DNA from: Dioscorea cayenensis subsp. rotundata | Taxonomy: Eukaryota > Streptophyta > Magnoliopsida > Dioscoreales > Dioscoreaceae | Length of the DNA: 64,000 nucleotides | NCBI RefSeq assembly: GCF_009730915.1 | Contig: NC_052489.1 | Location: forward strand, 27,459,916 to 27,523,915 | Direction: 5' to 3' | In this document: positions 22,908-34,752 of the stretch, piece by piece | How the letters are laid out: every line of letters starts with the position of its first letter | Numbering within the stretch: position 1 is the first letter of the stretch | Made by a program: the position numbers and the translations under genes | The notes under the pieces: generated by a model | The model's input: only the letters and a program-made list of their open reading frames with translations | The model's database searches: none | Told to the model about the DNA's origin: nothing

Positions 22908-25079
22908 TCAATGAGGGAAGGGGTGAGGGATGCCGAGAGCTACAGCTCGCCGGCGTGAATTCCGGCGGAGGAATCCGTAGATTATATTGATGACAATTCT
23001 CTTGAGGAATGAGGATGAGTCATGAGCTATTACACAAGTGTTTCCCATCATGTATGACACCCCTGATTCCTTCTGTTCTATGAGTTCACTCACTTCATCC
23101 ATTACTCCAACCTCTGTGAATCTCACCTTGTACTTGCGCTTTGTTTTAGCTTTGCTGAAAGCATCAATCACTGGTTCAGAAGGCTTGCCAACAACTGGCA
23201 TTTCATATTCATAATTGGTGTTGCTTTTCCCTGTGATCACCTCTTGTTGCATAAATTCAGCCACTTTCATGAATACTTGGTTTTCGAACTCATCACTGTC
23301 TTTCCTAGCATCTTTGTATCCATACCTGACTATACACTGGAATAAACGGTACTCAGCTGGACCAATCCTACCGATCAAGAACTGCTCGTCTAGCGGGACT
23401 TTTGGTATTGTCAGAGTATGCAAGCTGATGAAGATGCATATCCGATGAAATGCAGGGAAGTTTGTGATGAAATGTGCAAACATGGGAGGAAGACCATTAG
23501 TTGTGCTTGTGTAGATGAGGCCAATTCCTGGGAGACGAACCATGCCTAAGCTCTGTCCAAATCCGAGAAACCAATCGAGGCAAACCTTATTTTGAAACTC
23601 AAAATCCTGCTTCTTTGCAGTTCCATAATGCCATACAGACATCAACATTAGAGTGACTAGAGAGAACACAAGAGGGAGCCATCCTCCATGGTGAACTTTA
23701 GCAAGGCATGCCGAGAAATATACAAGTTCAATTGATCCAAACATTAGAATGAAGAGGAGTGCTAAGATTACGGTTCGCTTCCAAACAGTTGTGATGATGA
23801 GGAACATCAAACAGGTTGTGATTAACATGACAATGATCACAGTCAGCCCTGGAAATCAGATGAAATTCATGGCATCCTTAATTTCATGAAGTTAAAAAGA
23901 AAAAAAAAATGTCAAGGAAAAGCATGTACCGAATGCATTGCCGATCAAATGAAAATCCTTGAAAGTGATTGTCAGAATGATGCATAAGAACATGAGAAGC
24001 CAGTTGATCTCTGGTATGTATATCTGGCCATGGATGTCGCTGGATGTGTGAGTGATCTTTACTCTTGGAAAACAGCCTAATGCTTGGCATTGACTTATTA
24101 TAGAAAAAGTTGCCGAGATTATCGCCTGACTCCCGACAACTGTTGCTAATGTCGCTATGATAAACACCGGCCAAAATATATGCTCTGCATATAAACATCA
24201 AAGATCACATTCATAATCAGTAAATGTTCAGATAAGACGCAATTTTTAATACCTGGAATTGATTTGTAGAAACTTTTTTCTAGATCCTCAATGTGCTCTG
24301 TTAGATAAGCAGCTTCACCCATGTAGGCAATTACCAAGCAAGGATAAACCACTGCAGTAAATGTCATCTGCAATAACATCAGAGAAATGATGAAACTTTT
24401 TCCTTCCTCTTTAAGTAAAGTTTCTGTTTAAATTCAGACAGGAATCTTACTCTGATTGATATTATTGAAAAATGTCCGAGATCAGCAAACATCGCCTCAG
24501 AACCTGATTCAGCATATATATATATATAAATATGCATGAAGCATAAGGAGATGATAAAGATATGAATTTACTGAATATGACATGAATCACGGTGCAAACA
24601 AACCTGTGATACAGAGGATAATGCCTCCAAGTGAACTCCAACCGTCTTTTCCGGTTTCTTTAAAGAAGTTATAGATGTAGTATGGCGACATAGCACGGCA
24701 AACACTTGGATTCCACTTGAAAATGTTGTAAATGCCAAGCCCACTAATGCAACAGAGCCAAGCAATCAAGATTGGAGCAAATAGAAAGCCAACTTTATGT
24801 GTCCCATAGTGTTGCAACGAAAAGAGTCCTATCAAGATCATGCATGCAATGAATATAATGTAATCTGCAAACACAGAAGATGCAAATTAAGATATACAGT
24901 ATAAATGTTTGCTAAAATCTTTGATGAAGAATTAATTCAGTAATTTCACTTACTTTCATGTAAATTTGGGGCTTTTATATGGATTCCAGACACAGCTGAG
25001 AGCACTGAACATGCATAGAAAAGAACTGATTAGTTATTATTAAGGATCAGTAAAGAAAAAAAATCGAAATTGCAGAAAC

Positions 25080-25114
<35 letters not shown>

Positions 25115-26340
25115 GACATAGTTGGTGTCAAAACACCATCACCTATAATCATACTAGTTCCCAGGAGCACAACTAGAAGCAAAACAACACGAGAACTCTG
25201 ATGTTTATCGAAAAAACTTTTTATCAGGAAACTAGTCCTTGTTTCTCTCTGAGATGTCTCCGAGTTGTACACACTCAGGTCATTATCGGTTGGCTGAGAA
25301 TAGCGCAAATGACCAATCTTTAGTTTCCGACACATCAATGAATACAAGGCAAATGTCCCACCTGAAAATGTAGTATAATAAAATCCAGAAAAGTAAATGT
25401 CTCAATTCGAAGACCAAATGAGCAAGCAGCCAAAGGCACATAGAGAAATCATTAAGCACCTTCGCCATTGTCGTCGGCTTGCAAAACAAATAATATGTAT
25501 TTACAGAGTGGAATCAGAGTGAGTGTCCAAAAGACCAAAGAAAAGACACCGAGGACGACAGCATCCTTTTCATGGAGGTGGAGTTTCCCGGAGAAGGTGC
25601 TCCGATAGACATAAATGGGTGAAATACTCAAGTCCCCATATACAACACCAAGGCTCTGGTATGCCAACAAAAGAGTAGTTCCACAAGCTTTCTACAAGAA
25701 GTATAACCAACCAATTTGATCAATTGTATCAGAAATGAAAAAGAAAACAAATTCACAGTATGATCATTTAATCCAAATTGAATGTATTAGTAAACTAAAA
25801 AGTAAGCAAACAACAAGGCTAATTAAAGAATCAGTTAAAGTAGCTTCTTTTTCAATGTTGAAAATACTCATGGGATTTGAAAAAAAAAAAAAAGGAAAAA
25901 AGAGGATAAGAAGACTTGTAGAACTTATAAACCAGAAAAAAATGTGAAAAAATCATCACACGCCTTTCTCATAAACTTTCCTTTCAGATACTACTCAAAA
26001 ACTCTGTGAATAATCAGAAAATCACAAACAAATTAAAATCATCAGCGCAACAACAAGACTCAAAGGTCCCATCTTTCTCTTAAACTTTCCTCTCAGATAT
26101 TACATAGGCCAAGCAAACTTCATCAAGTTCTCAAAATTTATAACAAAAAATCACTGAATAATAATAATAATAATAATCATCTCATCAGAAACTCAATGAA
26201 TGAAACCAAACATTTCCAATCCCATCAAAATCACCGTCACAGCATAACTCAATAAAAAATCATGAGAAAGAAAGAAAGAGATAGCGAAAGCTCACCAAGT
26301 ACCTGCTCTCCTGCCGCGCAGAGAGGTTCTCCACGTCCAT
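22908..26340 (-). CDS. KUP/HAK/KT high-affinity potassium transporter
   Basis: Nine exons in transcript order: 26296-26340, 25460-25691, 25113-25361, 24954-25004, 24604-24864, 24451-24503, 24253-24367, 23930-24184, 22908-23848. All junctions are GT..AG and the phases close at 734 codons (733 residues). Family marks are [17 protein letters not shown] near the N-terminus, [55 protein letters not shown] and [13 protein letters not shown]. The protein is a multi-spanning membrane K+ uptake carrier with a long cytosolic tail. The normal C-terminal family ending lies in another frame: one surplus C in CCCC (22920-22923) yields an early TGA; without it the frame runs to a TGA at 22883-22885, right beside the TRIM. 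Cluster within the family not assigned. Confidence 0.93.
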
Positions 26341-26446
26341 TCCCAAAAGAAAAGCAACAAACTTGAGAGACAGAGAGAGATAGAAAAAGGTGACAGTTTA
26401 GTGAAACGAAGGAGAAGGCGCCAAAACGACTTGGCTCCTCTCCCAC

Positions 26447-26454
26447 CTTTTATA
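26447..26454 (-). promoter_or_regulatory. Putative TATA box of the potassium transporter
   Basis: The minus strand reads TATAAAAG about 108 bases upstream of the start codon at 26340. Confidence 0.5.
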
Positions 26455-26489
26455 GAGAATTTTTTTCTACCAAATTTTTTTTTTTTTTA

Positions 26490-26780
26490 TAAAAGTGGAT
26501 AAATTATAAATTTTATTAAAAAAAATAAGACAAAAGAGAGAACCAAGTACAAACATAAAAAGAACCAAATAGAATAACAACAATAAAAAAACTGATATCC
26601 TCACCAGGAATGAAGATAACAGTTAACTGGAGTGAAAGAAAGACACTAATGGAAAAAAAAAATAATAATAATAAGATAACGAGCTGAGCCAGTGAAATCA
26701 ACTATATGGAGACATAGGCTTGTCCAACAACCAAAGAAGCAGATTACTCCCGATCTGTGGTATGCGTCATATCGCCTATA
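26490..26780 (-). mobile_element. LINE 3' end remnant, minus orientation
   Basis: Bases 26490-26525 contain AAAAGTGGATAAATTATAAA then TTTTATTAAAA, close to the reverse complement of the LINE tail at 14558-14590. The adjoining 250 bases probably belong to the same 3' untranslated part. It sits just upstream of the transporter promoter. Confidence 0.5.
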
Positions 26781-26876
26781 AAAAAAGCAGATTACTCCCG
26801 GTCATTTTTTAAAATAAAATTTTCTCGTTTATTTTACCTTCAAATTTTTAAATATTATTTCCTTTCAAGGGAAATC

Positions 26877-26879
<3 letters not shown>

Positions 26880-26915
<36 letters not shown>

Positions 26916-27247
26916 CTTCTTCTGGGACGTACGAACGTCCCTAGAGTTCGTATAGAAAACATCCTCCGGAGACTTTTACTTTTATAGGAACATCCCAGAG
27001 TTTGAAAAGTAAGAAAGATAATGAGGATGAGAGGCAAGAACGGATGGGTTGATGAATAGTATTTTAAATAGTACCCAAGTAGTGTATGGCAAGTTGATTC
27101 TAGTGTTCCTTCGGTTTGTTTTAGTTTAACAATAGGTTTAGTGAAATTGGAATTGAACGGTTGACGGAAACCGTTGGATGACAATCTAACAGCTCACGAT
27201 CAACTTGGGTAGATTTAAAATATGAGGATATGCGTAGTTGATGTAGC

Positions 27248-27283
<36 letters not shown>

Positions 27284-28339
27284 GAGCATCAATCATTAAT
27301 CTATGAATGTTGATATAGGATTGTTGGATTTCAATCCAACGGTTATGTACAGTGCAGTAAACAGTAGCATAGTAGTCAACACAGTATCTAAAAAAATCTG
27401 AAATACACAATCCTATTTTTACTACATCTACAATAACTATTTCTAAAAAAACCTAAACTAATTACCCCAACTAACCCCTAATTATGTTTAACTGTAGCAC
27501 CCTAATTAGTACTATGCTCAACTATGGGTGTTCTACGAACGTCTGTAGTTAATGTAAAGTATATATATATATATATATATGGAATCGAGAGGTGGCGGTC
27601 TTATAATCATGTGTTAAGGCCTAAGTACAGGAAAAAAGAGGAGAGAGAAAAAAATAAAAAAATAAAAGGACCAACTTACTCCTATATATAATTGGGTATT
27701 AGATTTAGATATTTAGTTTAAATTAATTGTGTGCGTGTTGTTGTAGCACGTCCTAGTTCTATGGTAGTTGGAATGAAACCGTATCTGTGCATGGGATTAG
27801 CACTCAAAATATAATGCTTTTTTTAAAAATAAATAAATAAATAAATTACTCACTTCAATCAATGTTGTAAGAGATTTGATGTTTTAACCTCTCCCTAGTA
27901 AAGAAAAGGGTTACCTATTATTCTAATGCCAAGGTGGTCTTGTTGACTAGGCAAACATGTTCCCGTTCATGTTATAAATATTTATTTTTCAATATTTATA
28001 TAAGAGTTTAATTTTAATAATATCAATGATTGTTATTTTAAAACAATATTGTTGACTTAGCAATTGGTCACCATTTGTAAATTAACCTAATAAATTAAAT
28101 TATGATTATAGGGACAAGACCTTAATTAAGTATATCAAATTATAAGAGATTAAACAAGGTAAAATTTCATATAAATAAATAAGTCATGAATAATAAAATT
28201 TTTACCCTTTCAAACCTTTTTAAAAAAGGTTGTAACTTCCAAACTGCTATAGACACTCTGAATTTTTCACTGTAAATTCTCAGAGTGAATTTGGATCTTC
28301 TTCAATTAAATTCTTGTTCTACATTCAACCCCTCAAACC
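26880..28339. other. Intergenic with three long (AT)n arrays
   Basis: (AT)n runs lie at 26880-26914, 27250-27280 and 27558-27581. Next to the first and before the last lies a similar word, TACGAACGTC followed by CTAGAG or TGTAG, suggesting a repeat family with AT tracts at its edges. No gene seen. Confidence 0.5.
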
Positions 28340-28947
28340 ATCTCTAAGATTTGGACCACTTGGTTATCATTTTTAAATTCCCGAATACATACCCTTTGGA
28401 CATCCAGTCTAGAGCCATAATGTGGAACATATGGTTGGAACGAAATAATTGCATCTTTCACTTACTTGCTTTTCCTTATTACACTATGATTATTAAAATT
28501 GCTAATTTGCTTTTTTATTGGTTTCTCGCAGCTACAAATCCGCAACATCAATCCCTCAATGAAGCATCTCAGAGGATAAACCGCTCACTCAACTTCTGGA
28601 GCACAAGAGTTTCGGATCATCCCGGTGATACAGATCATACTACCGCAAAACCTTCAGCTAGGGAGTGATTCAACCTCCCTCCTTCTCTTTTAGCTGGTGA
28701 AGACCTTTGACACCTTCTAGCGATCTTCATCTTCCCAGCTATGGTGTTTTCTTTTTTCTTTTTTTTCACTTTTTTCAGTTTGGGTCCAGCATACTTTGGT
28801 AGTGCATCACTCCTGGAGATGATCTTCTAGCTCGCTTGGATTCAAGTTGTACCCCTTTTCCTATTTTTTTTGTTTCTATTCATTGCTATGTTCTTGATAT
28901 GTACTTGTTTTCCCATTTTAAATAAAGTCGTGGTTTATCAATTTTTA
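28340..28947 (+). mobile_element. Second 5'-truncated LINE fragment
   Basis: The frame from 28351 contains IMWNIWLERNNCIFH, the C-terminal end of plant LINE reverse transcriptase proteins and parallel to NIWLEK in the copy at 13200-14590. The fragment ends in TTAAATAAAGTCGTGGTTTA, the same tail type. No upstream reverse transcriptase is present. Confidence 0.7.
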
Positions 28948-31900
28948 TATATAAAAAAATCAAACTTATTAAAATATTAAACAAACTATAGAGAAGAATT
29001 GAATGAAACACATTTAATTCAATGAAAGGTGGCATAATTGGTTTCTAATGTAATATATGAAGTCACATAATAAAGGTTGGTGCATTTCCATTTTAGAGAC
29101 CATGTTATGGTTTCCATTGCTCTTAGCAAGCTAATTTCATTCAAAAAGGAAGCCATTAATCTCAAAAAGGAGGATGCCAAGCTCTCCATTATTAATGGGT
29201 ATTATCTTCATTGTAATTCAATGAACATTTATTAGTTAGGTTAGTGTCCTCTTATGACTTTCAAACAAAAAATAATTCCTAGACTTCTAATGCACGTTAA
29301 CTATGCCAATCCAGGCATGCTAATTAATTAAATTTCAATCAAACATATGGTTAGATGTGCTATGAGGACAAGCATTATTATTACTATCTTTAATTATCTT
29401 TTTTAAATTATGTTATGTGGGAAGTTGGATTAGCAACTTTAATTGGTGATATATGTTTAAGCTGATGTTTATTTAATTAATTAAATTAAATATTCTCTCT
29501 AAATTCAAATCCTACAAAACTCTGTATGAGGGCATTTGTATCCAATATTATGAATTATTATCATTATTATTATTTTGCTGAGAAATATAATATTTATGTG
29601 ATGTAATTGTCATCATTAAAATAATTTTGGGAGAAAAATCAACTTATCACCACAGGCAAGCAAACATTGGTGTGATGATATTCAAGAATTAAATAATTGT
29701 ACTAATGAATACGAAATGGAAGGTTTTTTTTATAAAGAAATAGATCTATTATACCTAATTAAATTTTCGTTTGCATATGACTTTTGGAAAATTAAATATA
29801 TTTCACGTAGCATTCACTTGATTATGGCATGTATTTAAATACAAAATAACTTATGATCACATTCAAATATGAGTTTTTCAACTCTTTATCATAACATATA
29901 AATATACGATAGTGTTAAGAGAAGTAAGGGAAATAATTAAGCTGTGTATATATTGCCTTATATTTGATTTTTGTTTCAATGATAAACTAAAATGGTATGG
30001 AATGATATCAATCAATAACATAATAATTTTTTTATGGATAAACCACTTCAATTAACAGAGAATATAATAACATCTTTTACTGAACGTTAAAAAAATATTA
30101 CAAAATAAATTATTTATGAAGTGTTTGAATTTTAGTGTAAAATTTATAGAGTTTTAAATAAAATTTAATTGCATAATCGATGCTTTTAATGAAGTTTTTT
30201 CTTTTAAATGTGAGCAAATCATGAATCTTCAACCATTAAGTTGAAAGAGAGTCAATCATAGATCTTTCATTTGGAAGGAAAATGAAGAAATATCCTTGTA
30301 AAGGTGGTTAGTTTGTTGTAGAGGTAGTTAAAATTTTAACATACTATTATTATTCAATGCTTATTTTCTTATTTTCTTTTTTTTTAATATAAGCGCATTA
30401 TATTAAGAGGCATGCAAATGGGCAGAAAATTGATTGTCTAACTTATGTGTCCACACTCGATGATATAGAATTTAGGCTTATAGTTTGTACCCACAATAGA
30501 AATCCTTTACCACCATTGTGTCCCTCATAAAAATAGTTGAGATCAATATCACTGGGTTATGAACTTTTTGACGTTCTATTTTTGTGTTTTTGTGAAGATA
30601 AATTTAAAAAGAAAACAAAAAAAATAAATTATTAGTTTATTTATTTTTATAATAGATTATAACAAATGCCAATTTCTCGCATGATAAATTTTGAAAATAT
30701 AATTAAATCATTGTAATTAGTGCACAAGTACCTGATTATCCCTATTAATGTTTTTAAATCGGGGCCACTTACTATCTATTTGTCAAAAATATATAAATAA
30801 ATAAAAATAAAAATAACAACAACAACTTCCCAAATTCAATCTGATTGATGAGTTTGTCCGTAGGGCAATGGACTATCTTGACAAACATTTCAGTGTCTTA
30901 TCAGTACAGCTTGAGGGTGATCTAAGATATTTCCAAACTCCAAGGACCATTTAGTACAAGTCTCAAGGGTAGCATGCCTGTTTCTTCTTGTAACTCTCAA
31001 AAACTATTTACTAGTAAGAAATATAATAATAGTAAAAAATAATAATAGTAAGAATAATGACAAGGACTCTAAATTATATGTCTAAACAGATATTCGTTGA
31101 ATTATGAAATTTATTTAAGATTATTCAAAATAGTTTATCAAGTCTCTTATTTAAAACAAGTATAAAAATAAACTTGTTTATCTCATAAATCAATTCAATA
31201 ATTATTGGTGAATTTTTCATTAATCTTTTTTTTTTCTTTGACTTTATCTATAATTTTTGTTTCAACTCAGCATGATCTAATTTTTGAATCTAGAATAATT
31301 AATATCATTACATCTCTAACTAAAAAAACTTTGAGGCTGATAATTTGTTTCTCTTAATTTATTATAGTCAACAATTAAATCAATATCAATCACAAGCACT
31401 CCCTATTGATCATATGTAATGAATTTGTTTTTCTTTAAGTTTGACTAATTGAGGTTGAATAATATTTATCAATTATATTTCTTCGACTTTTTTTAGTACT
31501 TTGTGTATTTTTTTCTATTGTCCATTACACAATAAAGTACTAAAACACTTTTCCTTTCGCTTTTTTTATTTGAAGTTGAATTTAGCACAATCAAAAAAAT
31601 TACACCACAAATTAAAACAAAAGTTCAATCTTTTATATATTTATAAATACTTTTTTTAGAAAAATAATTGAAGGACAAAGAACAAATAGCAAGCCTCCTT
31701 GGACATTATGTTGCAAATAAAGGCCTTCATTTATCAAACTATGACACAAATTTAAGCTTATTAATAAGCTTAACAAGAATATGTAGACTACTTAGCAATC
31801 AATCAAATTAAATAAGTTTGAAATATCCTTCATTGACAAAATATAATATATAATCTAACTTAATGCATTGTTTATTGAATCCACATGTTTCTTGAAATTA

Positions 31901-32057
31901 TAAATAATTGGAATCACAACGACAACAATAACAAAGAGATATGTTTTATTTCCAATAAGGAAAGTTTTTAAATTAATAATTAGATGTAATTTTTAAAGGA
32001 GATTAGATGATATTAAGTTATAATTTTTGGTCATTAAACACTCCTGCAGTGTTTCTT

Positions 32058-32093
<36 letters not shown>

Positions 32094-33100
32094 CTTTAAT
32101 TTGCATACTTGCTTATCAAACTAAGAGTTTTTCTAGATAATTTTATATGAGGAAGAAATGTAAGGGCAATATTTCATTGAATTAAATTCAATCCTTGAAC
32201 ATTGTAATATTGAGAATTCTTATCTTTTTCATATTTTTGTCCATTGAAAGATCCCTATTATATTCTATTATTTCCTTTAAAAACTGTTCTCAATTCAAAA
32301 TTGGCTATTCATAATGTACTACTCATGTTAGCATCCATAGTGGAATGGTTAGAAGTGTGTAAATTATAATTGAAAAATATGTAAGTGCAATGTATGTTAG
32401 ATGACTGTTTATGAAGCATTGAATAAATCTAGGTAAATTAAAGGAGTTTAATTTTAGATTTAATTACCAAGCACCATAATTTTAAATTCTAATAATTACA
32501 TGTTAAAAATTCAAGTAGACAAGTTTCAAACAAAGAGCACCAAATTGGATGTCATGGTGGTGTTTCTCCCTGATTTCTTTATAATAACCTGATTCTAGGG
32601 CAATCGGAATAAAATTGAAGAAGTTTTGGGTTTTTTCTTCTGATGACTCATCTGTTAGGGCAAGTTTTGATTGTTGGTATGAAGCCATGGGTTTTAAGGT
32701 TTATATATCTTGGATTTTTCTAATTTAAGATGAGTGGAAGCAAGTTTGGGGTTTCTCATTCAATTTGAGGGGTTTCAAAGATGAGTTAATCTTTCTTTTG
32801 AAATTGCAGTCTTTGTTTGTTATATACTTATAAGTATTGTGTGGGATTTTGCAATTGCTCTTTGTATGTATATAATTTCAAGATATGGCATCATCTTGAG
32901 ACTTCTTTGAACATTGTATTATATATTGTTTTTATAGTGGATTTGCTTGCCTTTGCTGTCCTGTTTTCTTTTTTTTATTTATTTATTTTTATATTTTAAG
33001 ATCTTATTGAACTCTAACATTTATGCCTAGTAATAACATCCACAAAGTTAGTTAAATATAGGCAAAGTGTTATGATATTTTCTAACTTTTTATTTATAAA
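28948..33100. other. Long AT-rich intergenic region, no gene seen
   Basis: No coding or RNA gene is recognisable. A possible LINE tail in minus orientation lies at about 30035-30060 (ATGGATAAACCACTTCAATT), and a (TA)n run at 32061-32091. Confidence 0.5.
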
Positions 33101-33123
33101 AAAAATCTTAATAATATTATTAA

Positions 33124-33341
33124 TTAAAAAGGTCATAGCCCAGCGATATTAGCCCATTACTGAAAAAGCGAGAGTAAAACATTTAAGTCTCGACTTCGAG
33201 CCTCTGGACTTAATGATGGTAATGGGTCCTCGATTGTGAGTGCAGATTTGTTGTCCAAACCCTACATCGCAGGTAAATACATGAACTTGATAATCAATTC
33301 TCAGTCAATATGCACTCCTCTAATGTATATATAGCATTATT
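33124..33341 (+). mobile_element. Possible second SINE
   Basis: The segment has a tRNA-like 5' part (AGCCCAGCGATATTAGCCC as a possible A box, CTCGACTTCGAGCC as a possible B box, about 50 bases apart). ATATTATTAA flanks it at 33114-33123 and 33342-33351, but that duplication is AT-rich and could be chance. Confidence 0.35.
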
Positions 33342-33605
33342 ATATTATTAAACTAAATGAGCACAATATCTTACTTCAAAGCCAGTTTCATCTTTCACAT
33401 ATGTGGATAATTTGGAGAGGCCCAATAAATAATCCAAATTATGGGCTTGCTCATTAGATTCATCCAGTTTGGCCCAGTTTTTAATGGCATGCACCTTGCA
33501 TTTCTTTCAAAACCCTAATATTTTAATTACCTAAAATCCAATATAGAATGTTCGGAAGCAACATTGTAGTAATTACATATCTAATCTAATTTTCATTTCT
33601 TCATA

Positions 33606-33678
33606 TTTACATTTCATCAAATTCTATATATATAGAGGGTTTAGCCTATATATATATTTACTTTTCATCAAATTCTAC

Positions 33679-33712
<34 letters not shown>

Positions 33713-33767
33713 GGGTTTTAGGCTGTATATATATTTACTTTTCATCAAATTCTATATGTATATATAG
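33606..33767. repeat. Three-copy imperfect tandem repeat
   Basis: Units starting TTTAC(A/T)TTTCATCAAATTCT occur at about 33606, 33657 and 33733, separated by TA and GA dinucleotide runs. Nothing suggests a gene between here and 34714. Confidence 0.75.
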
Positions 33768-34713
33768 ATATATATTCTAATAATAGTATACTCAATTTTC
33801 TGAAGCGGAAGCAATTTAGAATTAAAGATTCATGCCTTGAGTTCGACTTTATTTTACTCTTTGTGATTTCAATTAAGTAGATGTATTTGTGGCATTGTCT
33901 CTGTTTCATTCATGTGCCATATGGCATCTACTTTTAATTTCCTGATATATTTATCACTTTTAAATGCAATTTGGTTATACATATATATATGTGTGTGTAT
34001 AGTATATATATACATATATATGATGAAACGTTAACCACAGACGTTGGATTTGAACGGCGGTTGATACAAACGTTCATTTATTTTGAATCTCCGAATTAAA
34101 ATTTGGCTAGATTTTTACCTGTAGTATATCTTGGACTTGCAAGTTTAGGATTCTGTAGTATCTTGAACAGAACATGACCAGGTTGGAAAACTTAAAATTT
34201 TGGAAGACTAAAACAAGGCAAGGATGACTGCAGTAAAGCACAATTAACTTTGGATATCAGTTAAGCATATCTTTAAAGGCCTCTCTTTGAAACAACTATC
34301 GAATTGGAAAATGGAAGTAAAGCACAATCATGTCATGTGATCAGAAGGGCAGCATGGCTTCAAGCTTATGGTAGGAATGGAGCCTAATGTAGCTTGATGT
34401 TTGGCCAGATGAGAACATTGTACAATAAAAAAAATTTTAAGTTAGGTATGCAAACTATGGATTGTGATGAAACATGAATATGCAAATCAACCTCCAAGTC
34501 ATGTAGGAATCCAATTATCATTTACAACACAAATAAAAGAAAGGCAAGCAACAGGAACATTGTTGTTGTAGTCATAAATAAATTCTTTTTTTATTTCTTT
34601 TGTTCCCTTCATGCAACAGCAGCAAAGACCATCAAACTAAGGTTCATCTTCTATTTTCTCTCATTTCTTTCTATAGTTGAGAATATAATTAAATGTCATA
34701 CCCACAGCTTAAA

Positions 34714-34717
34714 TTAA

Positions 34718-34752
<35 letters not shown>

